Assembly: GCA_018894105.1 (NCBI GenBank)
Contig: CM032127.1
Coordinates: 2,947,001-3,011,000 of the forward strand
DNA: 64,000 nt
Source of the DNA: Jacaranda mimosifolia
Taxonomy: Eukaryota > Streptophyta > Magnoliopsida > Lamiales > Bignoniaceae
Direction: 5' to 3'
The position numbers and the translations under genes were made by a program. The notes below the pieces were generated by a model. It saw only the letters and a program-made list of their open reading frames with translations, was not told the DNA's origin and did no database searches. This document shows positions 1-11,417 of the stretch, in pieces. Numbering within the stretch: position 1 is the stretch's first letter; every line of letters begins with the position of its first letter.

Positions 1-647
1 AAGTTTGGAAACCGTAAGTCGAGATTTGGGTCTGGCAATTTGGTTCCTGAGAGTAGAATGAAACCAATGCCTTCAGAGAGTGAGATTCTTGGAGAAAGCC
101 ATAAGTTAGGCAATTCTTCAGTGGGAAAGTTGAGTTCCATTCCTTATATTGGTTCTATTCCAGCAAGTGAAATTGAGCTCTCTGAGGATTATACTTGTGT
201 TACAACTCATGGCCCCAATCCAAAGGTTACTCATATCTTTGGTGACTGCATTTTGGAATGTCACAATGATAAAGTAACCAATTTTTTGAACAAAAGTGAA
301 GATAATGCGACTCCTGAGGGCAATGGGCCATCTGATGTTCTTGAATCTTTTCCCCCGGATGATTTCTTGAAATTCTGTTACTCTTGCCAGAAGAAATTGG
401 ATGGTGAAGATATTTACATGTATAGGTTAGCCATCGATATCCCTTTGCCATCTTTGTGTTTGTTTTGCTATACTGCTTCTTTGTGAGACTTATGGATTGA
501 GACTTTTTGGTTGTTTGCAGGGGTGAAAAAGCGTTTTGCAGTTATAGTTGCCGCTCACAGGAGATTGAGATTGACGAAGAGATGGAGAAAACAAACAGCG
601 ATTCCTCTGAAATTTCTAGGGCCAGCTTGTCCATTGCTACAACATAG
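1..647 (+). CDS. FCS-like zinc finger (FLZ/DUF581) protein, 3' part, duplication copy A
   Basis: FLZ proteins are small plant zinc-finger adaptors that bind SnRK1 kinase subunits; that role is family knowledge. The frame is open from base 1, so the N-terminus lies outside the window. Exon 1 ends at 425, the intron runs 426-520 (GT...CAG), and exon 2 runs 521-647, ending in TAG. The spliced product carries the FLZ module: FLKFCYSCQKKL, then DIYMYRGEKAFCSYSCR, giving two CX2C/CX3C pairs. The intron falls between the Arg and Gly codons of YMYRG, which I believe is the usual FLZ intron position. A serine- and glutamate-rich linker precedes the finger. No lesion is seen here, whereas copy B (from about 15966) has a four-base insertion. 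Confidence in the family is high; the exact subfamily member is not assigned. Confidence 0.9.
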
Positions 648-1944
648 GTCAAGTTGATCATAATGTCTTAAAAACACTATGGCCATGATTGGTGAAACTG
701 CGGCATGGGTTTGGACAATGCCCTTGATCTGCTTACTGAGAGCTGTTTCTGTATCTGTTTTGCGGCCTTGGATGATCGTTCGAGCGGGCTTATGTAGCTT
801 ATGCTGATTGTGTTTCATCTCTCATGGTTATAGTGAGTAGTAGTGGTATGTGGCAAAAGCTGGCTGGTTCTTGATATACTCTGATTCTTATATAGGATAG
901 AAGAGCTTAGCTTTATTCTGGTGATTTTCAAAAGGGTAGTAGCCCTTTTAAGTGGCTCCCCAGTTTTATCACCTGTTTGATTCTTGAGCACTCAAAACTA
1001 AATTTTGGATCAATATGAATGGCTCTTTTGCTGAATATTACAAATACAATAACCTGTTTTGCTGTTCTGCATGTGGGATTCCATTGAGGTTGCAAAGAAC
1101 TAATGCATTTTTATTTTCTTGGGCATGAAAAAAAAAAAAACAGTGTAGATTCTCTATTCTAATACCTCAATATAGCATGTCGGTTTGCCATCCTTTCATA
1201 TTGAGTGTACTAAAAAAGATTAAGTCTTAACTTTTTAAAATAAGTTTTTAAATGATTGAAAAAGACTTATTTTAAGCTTAGTTGATGGGTTATTATTAAA
1301 TTCGTATAAATTCAAAATCTTGCATAAAATAATTTATAAGTATACAAAAAATTACAATCGATCCTTATACAATTTATTAATTTTAAAAACCAAAAGAAAA
1401 ATACCAAGAATAATTTACTAAAACATTATTGACTATCAACATTAGTTTATAGTTAGCTACTGCATCTTTTGAAATGAAAAGTTGATTTGAATTGAAACGA
1501 AAATTTTCAAATACAAAAATTTATTTTAATGGGTTATTAATAATTTTTCCATTTTGTTGGCCATTTCTTTGTGGGTAGTAAAAACACCATAAAGGGGTTG
1601 AAAGAGAACTTTATAGTGATGTCGTTTGAGGAATTGCGTCAAAGAAGGGGTCAATCTTGGTAGGGGAAAGAATAAATGAACTGACTATTATAGAGACAAC
1701 GTTAAATGAAATATTTAATTTTTGGCCATCCTCCTAACTCACCAAACTCATTTTTCACATTTTTATTTTTTTGCCTTAGAAACTGATAGAAGGCTTCTAG
1801 TGTGCAAAGTGAATCTTCCAACTTATTGGATTAGTTTACATATATAAGCCTAGAATTTGTTAGCTCACATCTTTCCTTTGCTAATTATGTGATCACAATG
1901 GACAATGGTGGTGGTGTTCTAAGCTCTTGAATCTTGATATTCAC
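648..1944. other. FLZ 3' UTR and AT-rich intergenic DNA
   Basis: Follows the FLZ stop codon. The first ~450 bases are T-rich and probably 3' UTR. Only 648-704 is retained in copy B. From ~1125 (a run of 13 A) the sequence is AT-rich with no coding signal that I can support. Confidence 0.5.
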
Positions 1945-2415
1945 AGCTATTTTATTTTAATTAATATTTTATTTTTATAAAAAAAATATTAAATGTATAA
2001 AATAAAGACTTGAATATAGAGTACATATACTGAACGTAATTGAAAAGATGAAACATTAATACCTCATTGCCGACACCTCTCCTTCCATGTTCCTTTGTTC
2101 GTCTCTTTTTGAAATCACAGTAATTGAAAATTATTCAAACGAATTGTAGTGCAATCTTTAAAATTTGACATTTGCAACTATTCAATGGATCCAACTCAAA
2201 TTTTCTATTTCAATTGATATTTTATCTTTACAGATGCATGCTAAACGTATAAAATTTGAATAAAAATTTAAAATATAAAATACATATACTCAATATATAT
2301 TTATAAAATAGAATAAAGGCTGAAATATTAATACCTAATTGCCTTCCTTAGTTAAGATTCTCTTCGAAATCACAGTGATTAATCCAAACAAATTGAAGGA
2401 CAATCCTCACCATGA
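1945..2415. repeat. Imperfect direct repeat, two ~200-bp units
   Basis: Two diverged units lie at about 1945-2165 and 2205-2415. Shared landmarks in order are GATATTTTAT, ACATATACT, TATTAATACCT and GAAATCACAGT. The second unit continues into the sequence conserved upstream of the SUVH 3' end in copy B, where only one partial unit is present at ~16897. Confidence 0.55.
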
Positions 2416-2767
2416 GGACTCAAAATAACAATAGGAAACAAACATTAACAATTTCAAATACAAACTCATAGATTATAAAGTTTTGTTATCAAATCTCTGC
2501 CCAATCCATTGATCATTTCCATCTTCTTAATAAAACCCCACATGAAAAGTAGATTAAGCCATCAGAAGCACAGCATATGTATGGATACACAAAAAACTTT
2601 TTAACCACCGCTGTATTTTCCAAAGATAGTAGCTTATGTTCATCACTTACATTATCTTCAAAGATCTCAAACTTCAGAAAACTTCAAGGCCAACATTTGA
2701 TAAAGAATTAACATGGCCCAAAAAGCTCACACAATTCATTCCTTAAAACTGCTTACCATCATAAATA

Positions 2768-3032
2768 TTTCTTAACCTTGACATCTCCATTAGAATCACG
2801 AATCTGACCAACCGAGTAATTGTAGTGATAAGTCAGCTCCTGCAATGGAGGAATATTTTCCATTGCAAAGAGCATCACATGGGGCATTTTACGGTCATCA
2901 TGATCGTATGTCACATTCTGCGCGTAAAGATTAGGTAAACAGCTATGATTAATAAACCTTCCGACATTTCCATATTGGCATTCATCAATTGTATAGCCAC
3001 CTTCTTCCATGACTTCAACCAAAATTGCTTCT
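2768..3032 (-). pseudogene. SUVH5/6-type histone methyltransferase, SET-domain remnant (copy A)
   Basis: This is the C-terminal SET region of the SUVH gene that is near full length at 17324-21200. The visible motif is GRFINHSCLPNLYAQN with the ELTYHYNYSVG end of SET. Two deletions break it. A 43-base deletion near 2767 removes the post-SET cysteines (CFCGTAEC in copy B). An ~8.1-kb deletion joined at 3028-3032 removes all upstream coding sequence, including SRA, pre-SET and half of SET. The frame continues upstream only into unrelated sequence. No function is expected. Confidence 0.92.
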
Positions 3033-3504
3033 GCATATGACAGTTTAAAAGTAGTACCCCTTTTTAGGCAAATAAGTAGTAATTCAGTACTCTTCTCCCT
3101 TGGATTATTAGGTGTCCATGAAAACCCCATTTCTTAAAAGCATCTGATGGAATCCATGACCAACAAATTAACTACTCTACGACACCTTTCTAGAGAGGGC
3201 AAGAAAAGAGAGAGGGAGAGTCAGATCCAAATAAATCTTGCATTGGCAGAAGGAAACAACACAACATGCACAAACTGAGGCCAGAAAAGAAGAAAATGGC
3301 CGCAAAGAGAACTACACCATTTACACCAAATGTGACTGAATTTTCCCCTTATTGTTTCTCAAAGTTAATTTCAGGTTGGTAGAGCGATTCCCACCTGTGC
3401 TTCCAGCAGCAGCATTGCATTCATTGCATTGATGTCAATAGTAAAAAGAATAGCCATACTAAAATCTGTCTGCTCAGGCCTCTTGTTCGGCGGGTGTTTT
3501 AAGA

Positions 3505-3774
3505 CTAGCAATTAGGGCATTTCTTGGCAACAACGTGGTATTTTACTTCAGAGTTGCTTCCACAATCATTGCAAAGAATCCAAACCTGCAATTAGAAAAG
3601 TACTATTAACACTCTGCATAGGCCGAATGCAACACAAGGACTTTAAGAAAGCATTTTAGACTACGACACTTGCGACAAGCACAAGGCAAACCAATCACAC
3701 ATGCATAGTTGTGTCTTTGCATGGGCATGGGTTTGTGTGTGATCACACAAGAAAGCATGTTGCGCCTCTGCCTC

Positions 3775-3815
<41 letters not shown>

Positions 3816-6214
3816 ATTTCTCCCACACTTTTGACATATCCCACACTGACTTAGAGCAGATGGGGCAAGCATACCTGTTTAGAAACTAATGGAAGTTCTT
3901 ATAAAGCACAACGAGCTTACACACACACACACATAGAGCACGAATTTCTTCACTTACCTAAAGTGTTCCTGCATCTCTTCCAAGCATGTCTTGTGTATTG
4001 TGTGCCCACATGGCATAGCAATGACATCATTTCTCGACTCGAATAGATACTACAGATAACAAGTGCTTTGCTTAAGTTGGCGCTGAACAAAATGCAGTCC
4101 CATAAAATAATTGAAAGAGATAGGAAGTACGGTTGTTGGTGAGAAAAAAAGACAAATAATGCAGTTAATACCTCAAAACAAGCAGGACAGCCCTGGTGCA
4201 TCGCCCTCTCCACGCAAGGGTGGCTACTTTTTATAAGCAAAGAATAGCAGCATCCTAAATTGACAGAGATAAAATATCAGGACTGAGATGTGGTACATAT
4301 CCATATGAGGGGTCTGACAAGTATGGAGTAAAAAAGACTTACCACATTTATTGCGGTGGAAGAAACTCTTGGAGCCCCCAATCCTGCAACAGCACCATGG
4401 TAAGCATGAGTATTGCCATTACAAGCCAAACAAGTCATTTCTACCATGAGATCTCCTCAGAATTCAGATAATTTACAGTGATAACTTAGTAAAAGAAATC
4501 AACTTAAAATGTGCATCCTACACACATTTCAGTAATGTCAGAGGAACCCTTGTTGAATAACTGCCTTTTAAAATACGATTTTATTCTGCCACAAAAAACT
4601 TAATCATCTGCAAGGATTACTCAAGTCAAAATACATGTTTGATTTTCCACTCTATCCCCAAAATGTAATGGCACAAAATGATGGAAGCAGGTATTGGCTA
4701 CTTCACCTGCAAATGCCACAGCCATTGCAATGACACTGCTCTTTTGATATCTGCAAATTGAGAAATACAAAAGCCTCAGCCACCTGCCATATACATCATC
4801 AGAAAATGTGCACTATATCCAAATTTTCTGTGGAACATCTTCCATGATCCATTTATGCCTGACAACACCACTCAACAGAAAGATCATCACACAAAAAAGA
4901 GGATACTTGTTACTCACATCATCATCAAACAGCTTGCAAATTACACAATAGTATCTTCCCATGCATACACCACCACAATTTGTGCAAATTTGTTTTACCT
5001 GATAATAACACCAAAAGGAACAATAGCTGAGTTGACAGAGGGAGAGGCGGGCAAGGGAAAACCCAAAACACTGATTGACATAATTCTTCCCTGACGGTCA
5101 CCCTCCACCTAAATGTGTAAAATAACATGATTACACTATCTAAAATGCCCACAAAAGCTAAAGAAACACGAGAAGTTCTCAAATACTTCAAGATGTGACT
5201 GAAAATTCAGTAAAATTTATAAACAAACAGAGATTACTTCAAAAAGAATTTTTTTAAAGGTTAGTCCCTGCAACTCAATGCAGCAACTGGTGAGTGCCAC
5301 TTGTTGGAAATATACACGGACACACATACACAGAGTGCAAACTCAGAAAACTAACCTCCTGTTTGGTGCCACAAATTAAGCATATGACCTGCAAAGCACA
5401 AGGGAGTGTTACTCAAGGATTACCTAGAGTAAGCAGAAAGAATAGAAGTGAACCGATAAAAATATAGGATATAGAATGAAAGGATCCTAATGAATGCATA
5501 CCTTCTCAATTAAGTGCAGAGGCATATGCAAATATTGTTCTGTTGACCCAGAAATAAACAAGTCAGTGTTATTTTACATCCTCACAACACACAGGTAACA
5601 AAAGACATTATGAGATGAAAAGAAAACGAGAGTAGTCCTGCCCCATCCACCCTAATTTAAAAGGTAGACTAAATGAGTATTTGATGTTTCCCTGACGTAT
5701 AGGCATTAGGTTCTGATGCATAAAGTATTTCAAATGTCAATCAACACCCATCTGACAGCCATGGAGAAATAAGCTAAGAAACGCAGATCATACCTTTATC
5801 AGAACTGAATGACAACAAGCTTACCTTTGCTTCATTATGACAGTGACGGGAATCAAATATCTCATTGCAACAAGGAGCTCTGATTTTACCCCTCCGACGA
5901 TAATGAGAGCACCTGTCAATCAAGCTACAAATATGAACAGAAGTTAATGAAATGCAGTATCAACACAGGTACTAGATAAAGCTAGAAGAACATACCCATA
6001 ATTCAGGTATCCTTTATCTAGTATTTCAGTGCCAATAATTTTTTTCCTGATACGTTGATTCTTCTGCTGGAACATGCTCTTCATGGTAAGGCTGCAAGTA
6101 TGACTGACTAGCCTTAATGCTACTGGCAATCTCATTCTCTTTAGCTGACGTATTTTCCGGGACTTTTGGCTCAAAATGTTGAGTGCCAGAATGATCAACA
6201 GTCCCAAACCCCAT
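3505..6214 (-). pseudogene. RZFP34/CHYR1-type CHY-RING E3 ligase, degenerate copy A
   Basis: Exon-by-exon counterpart of the intact gene at 26186-28978. Lesions seen against copy B are as follows. There is a one-base gain in a T run at 6039-6045 that truncates exon 1. In exon 2 a CHY zinc ligand changes Cys to Gly at 5888-5890 and another Cys to Ser at 5849-5851. A 22-base deletion near 5525 shifts exon 3. An extra Gly codon at ~4970 changes CX2C spacing in exon 5. In the RING-proximal exon 10 about 57 coding bases and the splice donor are lost at ~3814, replaced by a GA repeat. A nonsense codon at 3505-3507 removes the last residues. Several middle exons (for instance 3957-4050 and 4171-4252) are still open. 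A full-length ligase cannot be made; transcription is not excluded. Confidence 0.9.
3789..3816. repeat. GT/GA microsatellite at a lost splice donor
   Basis: A (TG)n(AG)n tract sits exactly where exon 10 of the RZFP34 copy A should end. In copy B the matching tract at ~26483-26519 lies inside the intron directly next to the donor. Slippage or unequal repair at this tract is a reasonable cause of the exon loss. Confidence 0.7.
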
Positions 6215-7892
6215 TCAGCTGTACATAATGAGACTAGCAAATACCTAGCAGCCGGGCAATAGGAACTACCTGCATTCAGAAGCAAATTTAGGGAAAGCCT
6301 AACCCTATTCATGCATTTCTAATCTAGCTGCCCTTCAGGTGGGTGAACACCTCAACATCATGTAGCTTTTCTTGCAAATTTGCTGCAGACTGATTCAACC
6401 TCCAACAACAAAATCGAACTAAGGTTGAACAGCTCCAATCACAAAATCTGAAAGGAGGAGAATTCATGAACTCAAGTAACCTACAACAAAGCCAACTAAC
6501 AAATATCATGCAGCAATCTGGAACTCCAAATCTTCCAGCGGCATATAGTAACCATTGCAAGGCACTTGAATCTTCGATTCCAAAACCATCTAAAAAGACA
6601 TCACTGATACGATGCTCAACCTATGGTAAAAGCAATAGGAAAAAATCAAGTGTGTCCTGGAATTCAAAACAATATGACAGATTGCAGGGATGAGTCCTGA
6701 TCCTTGTCCCCAAAAGGTAAAACATACCTCAGTCCAGTATTCTGCACGATCTCTTCTTCACCATGTAATAACTTAAAGAAAACGGCCACTAATTTCATAT
6801 CCAGCAATGCCTTCTCATCGGTCAGCATTGCTCGAAATTTGTCTTTGCTATTCCAACTGTTCTAGCTGATGGCACTAAAACTCAAGGCAGAATCCGCCCA
6901 GCAAGTTAAGGGAGTAGCATCTAACCTACTCTAGGAGCTGAGATTCTGTAGTTGTGAACAAACCACATCTCTGGTCATATATAACTATAAGGCATATGGT
7001 GCAAAATAGAAAGATAATTAATGGAACCTAGGCAAAAATGGGATTACAATTCACATTGACTTCTGGTAACTATGAAATACCAAATTCTACATTTCTGAAA
7101 TCCAAAGCACTTTTAGACTAATTACTCCAAATTGCAGTTTGTCATACAATGATAATACAGACACCAATACTGAGGCCACCAAAATGCAGCTCTTTCCAAC
7201 AATAGACATGGGCAGTCCAGAACAATTCATAGCCAACAAAAGTTGTTCCCTATTCAAATGTCCTCATGTGGCCATAAGACGGTATTCTTAGAGATCTCCA
7301 TGCAACTAATATTTAGACCATAAACTAAAGAGAAAAACTGAATTGTTTCCACATTAAACTCAAAGTAGAAACACAGGTTCCCCTTTTCTTAAAAAGTCCT
7401 ATATCATACTGGAATTGCTGTCCTTGTGCCGAGAAAATGTGCAGGTCTAACATGACTGGCATGCTATAGTTATTTAATAATTTCTTCATGATAAACCTGT
7501 TATATTGCCTTCCTTGACAATAGGGACAGTGGAAATATGCACTTATACATTGATTTATTAATTTAAATATGAATCATTTAAATGATCTCAGCATTTTCTT
7601 AAAAACTCCCACGATCTCTTTCCGGAATGGTGACACGAAGCCTCCGTATATGACAAAAACAAAAAGGACAAATCAAGTATAACTCGTCGCTAGCCAACAT
7701 GATTCAAATCCGACAATAAGCAAATTTGTCATCAAGCAGTAGTAGGAGATCGACAGAAAAGGATGCAATGCATAAGATGTATGGTAACACGACAAAGAAA
7801 ATATCGATGCGTAATTAATAGGCATGCAACGCATCATCAAATCAGTTATATTCCATCATCAACACTAAAACAAACTGCATAAAATTTTCAGC
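6215..7892. other. Upstream region of the copy A RZFP34 pseudogene
   Basis: Matches 28979-30891 of copy B with small indels. In copy B it corresponds to 5' UTR exon/intron and upstream sequence. A stretch present in B at ~29830-29960 is missing here. No coding gene is supported. Confidence 0.6.
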
Positions 7893-7934
7893 TGGCAAAA
7901 GCAGAGATTAACAGTCTCGTTCACAGATGCTCAA

Positions 7935-8435
7935 CTACTCATGGCATAGCTGGGTCTGACTATAGAGCAACAACCCGGTGATAGCCGATAGAAAAAATCC
8001 TAGAGTCACGACAGGAGCACACTTCCATATCTCCGGAAAGTCATAGGGGTGTGTTGAAAAGTCAATTCCAGCAAGGTCCAAACCTGCCTGCCGGACCAGC
8101 TGCAAGTATCGGGTACTGACGGCCTCTAAGAAATAACCCACCCTAACGTACCTCTCCAAAGTGAGAAACAAGAAAAGTAGAGTGAAGAGTCCAGTGATCC
8201 CCGAGATAGCAGCCACAAGTTTAGTATCATCGCATTTCAACTTTGATGAGTTGGAAACCACGCAAACGACAACACCTTGGAATGCAACGTGGTAGGATAT
8301 GATGCTCCATGCCAACAACTGGAAACGCCTAACCCTCTCTTCTGCACCCTTTCTCATTTCTTTGAGAAAGTTGAGTTGAGCATTCATTGCCGGAGCATTC
8401 TGAGGCTGAGGAATGACTATTTGTGGAGCGGCCAT
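7935..8435 (-). CDS. Small putative membrane protein, 166 aa, unknown function
   Basis: Single uninterrupted frame from ATG at 8433-8435 to TAG at 7935-7937. I do not recognise the family. The N-terminal ~45 residues are polar, with a basic stretch (FLKEMRKGAEERVRRF). Three hydrophobic segments follow: about residues 40-60 (LLAWSIISYHVAFQGVVVCV), 75-100 (LVAAISGITGLFTLLFLFLT) and 140-160 (VVTLGFFLSAITGLLLYS). A TATAAATAG box on the minus strand at about 8470-8478 lies ~35 bases upstream of the start, which supports a real promoter with a very short leader. It sits just outside the right edge of duplication copy A and has no counterpart beside copy B. Confidence 0.7.
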   Translation of the reverse strand: MAAPQIVIPQPQNAPAMNAQLNFLKEMRKGAEERVRRFQLLAWSIISYHVAFQGVVVCVVSNSSKLKCDDTKLVAAISGITGLFTLLFLFLTLERYVRVGYFLEAVSTRYLQLVRQAGLDLAGIDFSTHPYDFPEIWKCAPVVTLGFFLSAITGLLLYSQTQLCHE

Positions 8436-8467
8436 ACTTGAATACTGAGGGTTGATAGTTCCCCTTT

Positions 8468-8480
8468 CTGCTATTTATAG
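8468..8480 (-). promoter_or_regulatory. TATA box of the 166-aa membrane-protein gene
   Basis: Minus-strand TATAAATAG, the plant TATA consensus, ~35 bases from the start codon at 8435. Nothing else of promoter type is clear here. Confidence 0.5.
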
Positions 8481-8552
8481 ATGATGTCAGTAACGTTTGT
8501 GGCCGGATTGGCTCGGGCTCGTTCCCGGCCATATTTGAGGGGAACGTGTATA

Positions 8553-8627
8553 TGTTAATCAGAGGAAGGACAGCGTTGGTGCCTCGGCCATTTATCAGAG
8601 GAAGGACAGTTGGTGCCGGAAGGCCAT
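8553..8627. repeat. Two-copy direct repeat, ~36-bp period
   Basis: The motif ATCAGAGGAAGGACAG followed by TTGGTGCC occurs twice in direct orientation, just upstream of the membrane-protein gene. Confidence 0.6.
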
Positions 8628-8689
8628 TTGAGTACGAACATCTGATCTGGCTGTGGCTGCTTCTACCACTACTTTGCCCACTACTGGGG

Positions 8690-9418
8690 CTGTCAATTGG
8701 CAGGGTAAATACCCTATATAGGTTTAAAAACTCATATCCATACCCATACTCATAAATTATATCGATGCTCATTAAAAAAAATGTAATAGATATGAGTAGG
8801 ATTTATATTAAAAAATTATCTATTATCTTATATTTAAATTTAATCTATTAATCTAAAAATTATCTATGTTGAAATTAAAATTATATTAATGATAAATTTT
8901 TTATAGATAAAATTTTAATTAAAATTTTTATATATAATTTTAATTATACTAAAAATAAAAATAAACTAAATTAAATTAAATATAAAAAATATCTTTTTTT
9001 GTAGTTCATTTAGTACCAAACTTCGACTAGCTAGATAAAATTTAATTCCGATAATTACAAATCAAATTGTAAGATAATCAAATACAGTTCTGGTACCTAA
9101 ACTTTTTATTTCTAATTTTAATCATACTAGAAATAAAAATTAACTAAAGTAAGTTAAATATGAAAAATATGTAATTTTTTTCTATATCATATGCCAAATA
9201 ATATTTTTAGTGTATAATATGATAGAATTAGCTATATGTTTAAAACATAAGTTCAATAAACTTAGACCCAATGGGTCTTAGGTTGGATTGGGTAGGGTAG
9301 GGTTAGGATTTTATTATTTTGGGTATTTTAGAGTATGGTAGAAATTGGATATTTTTATTTGGGTATTTTATAGTATAGAATTGGATAGACTGATACCCTA
9401 CCCATTGACCGCTTTACC
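8690..9418. mobile_element. Probable inverted-repeat transposon (MITE-like)
   Basis: The left end (GTCAATTGGCAGGGTA) pairs imperfectly with the reverse complement of the right end (GTCAATGGGTAGGGTAT). The inside is AT-rich, without a transposase frame. The exact ends and target-site duplication are unresolved. Confidence 0.45.
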
Positions 9419-9525
9419 CATTGCTTATATTCATAATTTGGTTTTGAGTGACTTTTTATAATTTGTCCACTTTTGTTTGGATCCGTTTGTTATTAGTTTT
9501 CCCTTCTTTTTTTCCCCCTAACATA

Positions 9526-9838
9526 CCTTGGGAATGTTTGGTTATGCTTTCCCATAACAAAATTATTTTGGAGAAATATAACTAAATATATTCTCATTTG
9601 TCCTTCAAAACTTTCATTTTCAGTATATACATATATATTATATATATTTTATTATTACAATAAAAAAAATACTCAATTCCATTTTCACCTAAAAAATTCA
9701 ATAAAAAAAATATTAATTTGACCATTATAGTAAAAAATATCTCTCCAAAATATAAAAAATTATGAAAACACAACTTTCACATTATTCCAAAACACATAAT
9801 AAAACCACACAAAAAAACATAACCAAACATTCCATTTA
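9526..9838. mobile_element. MITE, GGAATGTTTGGTTATG family, copy 1
   Basis: Ends are inverted copies of GGAATGTTTGGTTATG. The ~310-base AT-rich interior has no frame. Related copies lie at 32771-33106 and, in opposite orientation, at ~24060-24487 and ~47447-47772. Confidence 0.7.
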
Positions 9839-11415
9839 ATTTTGTAATAAAAAGATTAAGGGAAAAAAAAAAAGACGCATGTGGAAGTACACTTTGGGTT
9901 GCTAATAGCAAGATGTTTTAAGTATATTAATATACAATTTAAATTTAAACCTCGAATATATCTTAATTTTGAAATTTATTAAATGTTTTATATAAATTGA
10001 GTCAAATGTTCTCTTCCAAAAATCTAATACAAGTTATTTCAATTTTAATGATTCATGGTTCGAATACATCTCTAATCTTGTTGGTCTAGAACATATAAAC
10101 GATTGTTTGATGAAAAGAATCATCTTGGTTTATAGTCAAAATAAATAAAATAAATTAATAAATATTTTTTGCAATTATTTATGAATGTTAAAAACATTTT
10201 AACGCTTCTTTCCCAAAAAAAAAAAAAAGAAAAAAAAAGAAAAAACTTTTCAACCCTCTCAATTGTAAGATATATCATTATTTATTTTGTTATGCACACG
10301 CATATAACCAGTTTGGCAAGATTTGAGTTTATAACCTCACATTTTATGTATTAAATTTATGTCGTCGGAGAAAAAACCACTCGACATCTAAATATTTTTA
10401 TTAAATTGACAACTATAACACTTATCCTATAAACTAAATACTTCGACAAAATTACACTTATTCCATTATATATATATTATGTAGTTCACAATATATTTTT
10501 TTGAATTATGCATCGTATGAAAAAAAGTAATTAATAACTTAAGTAAAGGGTATTTAAACCCACCACTACCAAGTTTTGAACTTTGAATCGGGCCTCTGTT
10601 GTGGGCTACAAATATGGGCCCATTTTATTTACTCAAAATGCTTTTTCAGAAATCATAATTTTATGAGCGTCATAATAATAATAATAATAATAAGAAGAAA
10701 AAGAACAACAACAACAACAAAAACAACGACAACAATAATGATACTATAGTTAGTGAGGTACGATATAGATATTGTGATTTAAAATTTATTTGAGGTTCTC
10801 GGTCCTCTATTTGCAACATAAACACATTATTAGAAACTTCAGATGTTCAATGAAAATTATTTGATGATTAAATTATACTAAAAAAATAATACATATGTAG
10901 CCCTCTAACTTGAACAAGGACAAGAATGGTGAACTTAATAAAAAAAATGAAATTTTTTTAGGCATTTATATGGGCGAGTAAATGGCTATGTTATCTCATG
11001 CGTATGGTATATATGACACACGATAAAAATGTGTTATCTATTTTTTTTTTTTAATTTATATATGTATGTATATTAAATATTCAAATTCAAACTTCACACA
11101 TAAGAGTGTGATTAAAATGTCATTAGATCAATAGTCACACAATAAATGCACCCTATTTATGATATGTTTGGTATGCACATTGTAAAATAATAATTATACC
11201 TTTACAAACATTGCATGAAAATTATAATTGCTGGGTAGATTAAATTTGAGTTGCTAGTATCTCTTTTCAATAATGATGATGATCAAATTAACCTTGATTC
11301 AATTAAATGAACAGAATTATTTAAAACATTAATTTATCCTAACAAATATTCAAATTATATTAAGATTAATTTAGAAATCTCTTTCAAAATCAACCATTAC
11401 TTCAAACAAGAATTT
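9839..11415. other. AT-rich intergenic DNA, no gene seen
   Basis: Contains homopolymer and simple-repeat runs, for example (ATA)n at ~10672-10692 and a CAA-rich tract after it. No coding or RNA gene is supported. Confidence 0.6.
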
Positions 11416-11417
11416 AG

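Larger units (their letters stand above)
1..7892. repeat. Segmental duplication copy A
   Basis: Bases 1-704 match 16190-16894, bases ~2343-3032 match ~16897-17630, and bases ~3028-7892 match ~25754-30891, all in direct orientation. In the first 235 bases I count about five mismatches to copy B. A ~1.6-kb stretch (705-2342) is absent from B, and ~8.1 kb of B (17631-25758) is absent from A. The left boundary is outside the window. The right boundary is where similarity stops, just upstream of the RZFP34 5' region. Confidence 0.9.

Noticed and set aside
3606..3872. Minus-strand frames with long Ser-Leu repeats
   Set aside because: Translation of the GA/CT microsatellite joined to the remaining RZFP34 copy A exon, not a protein.
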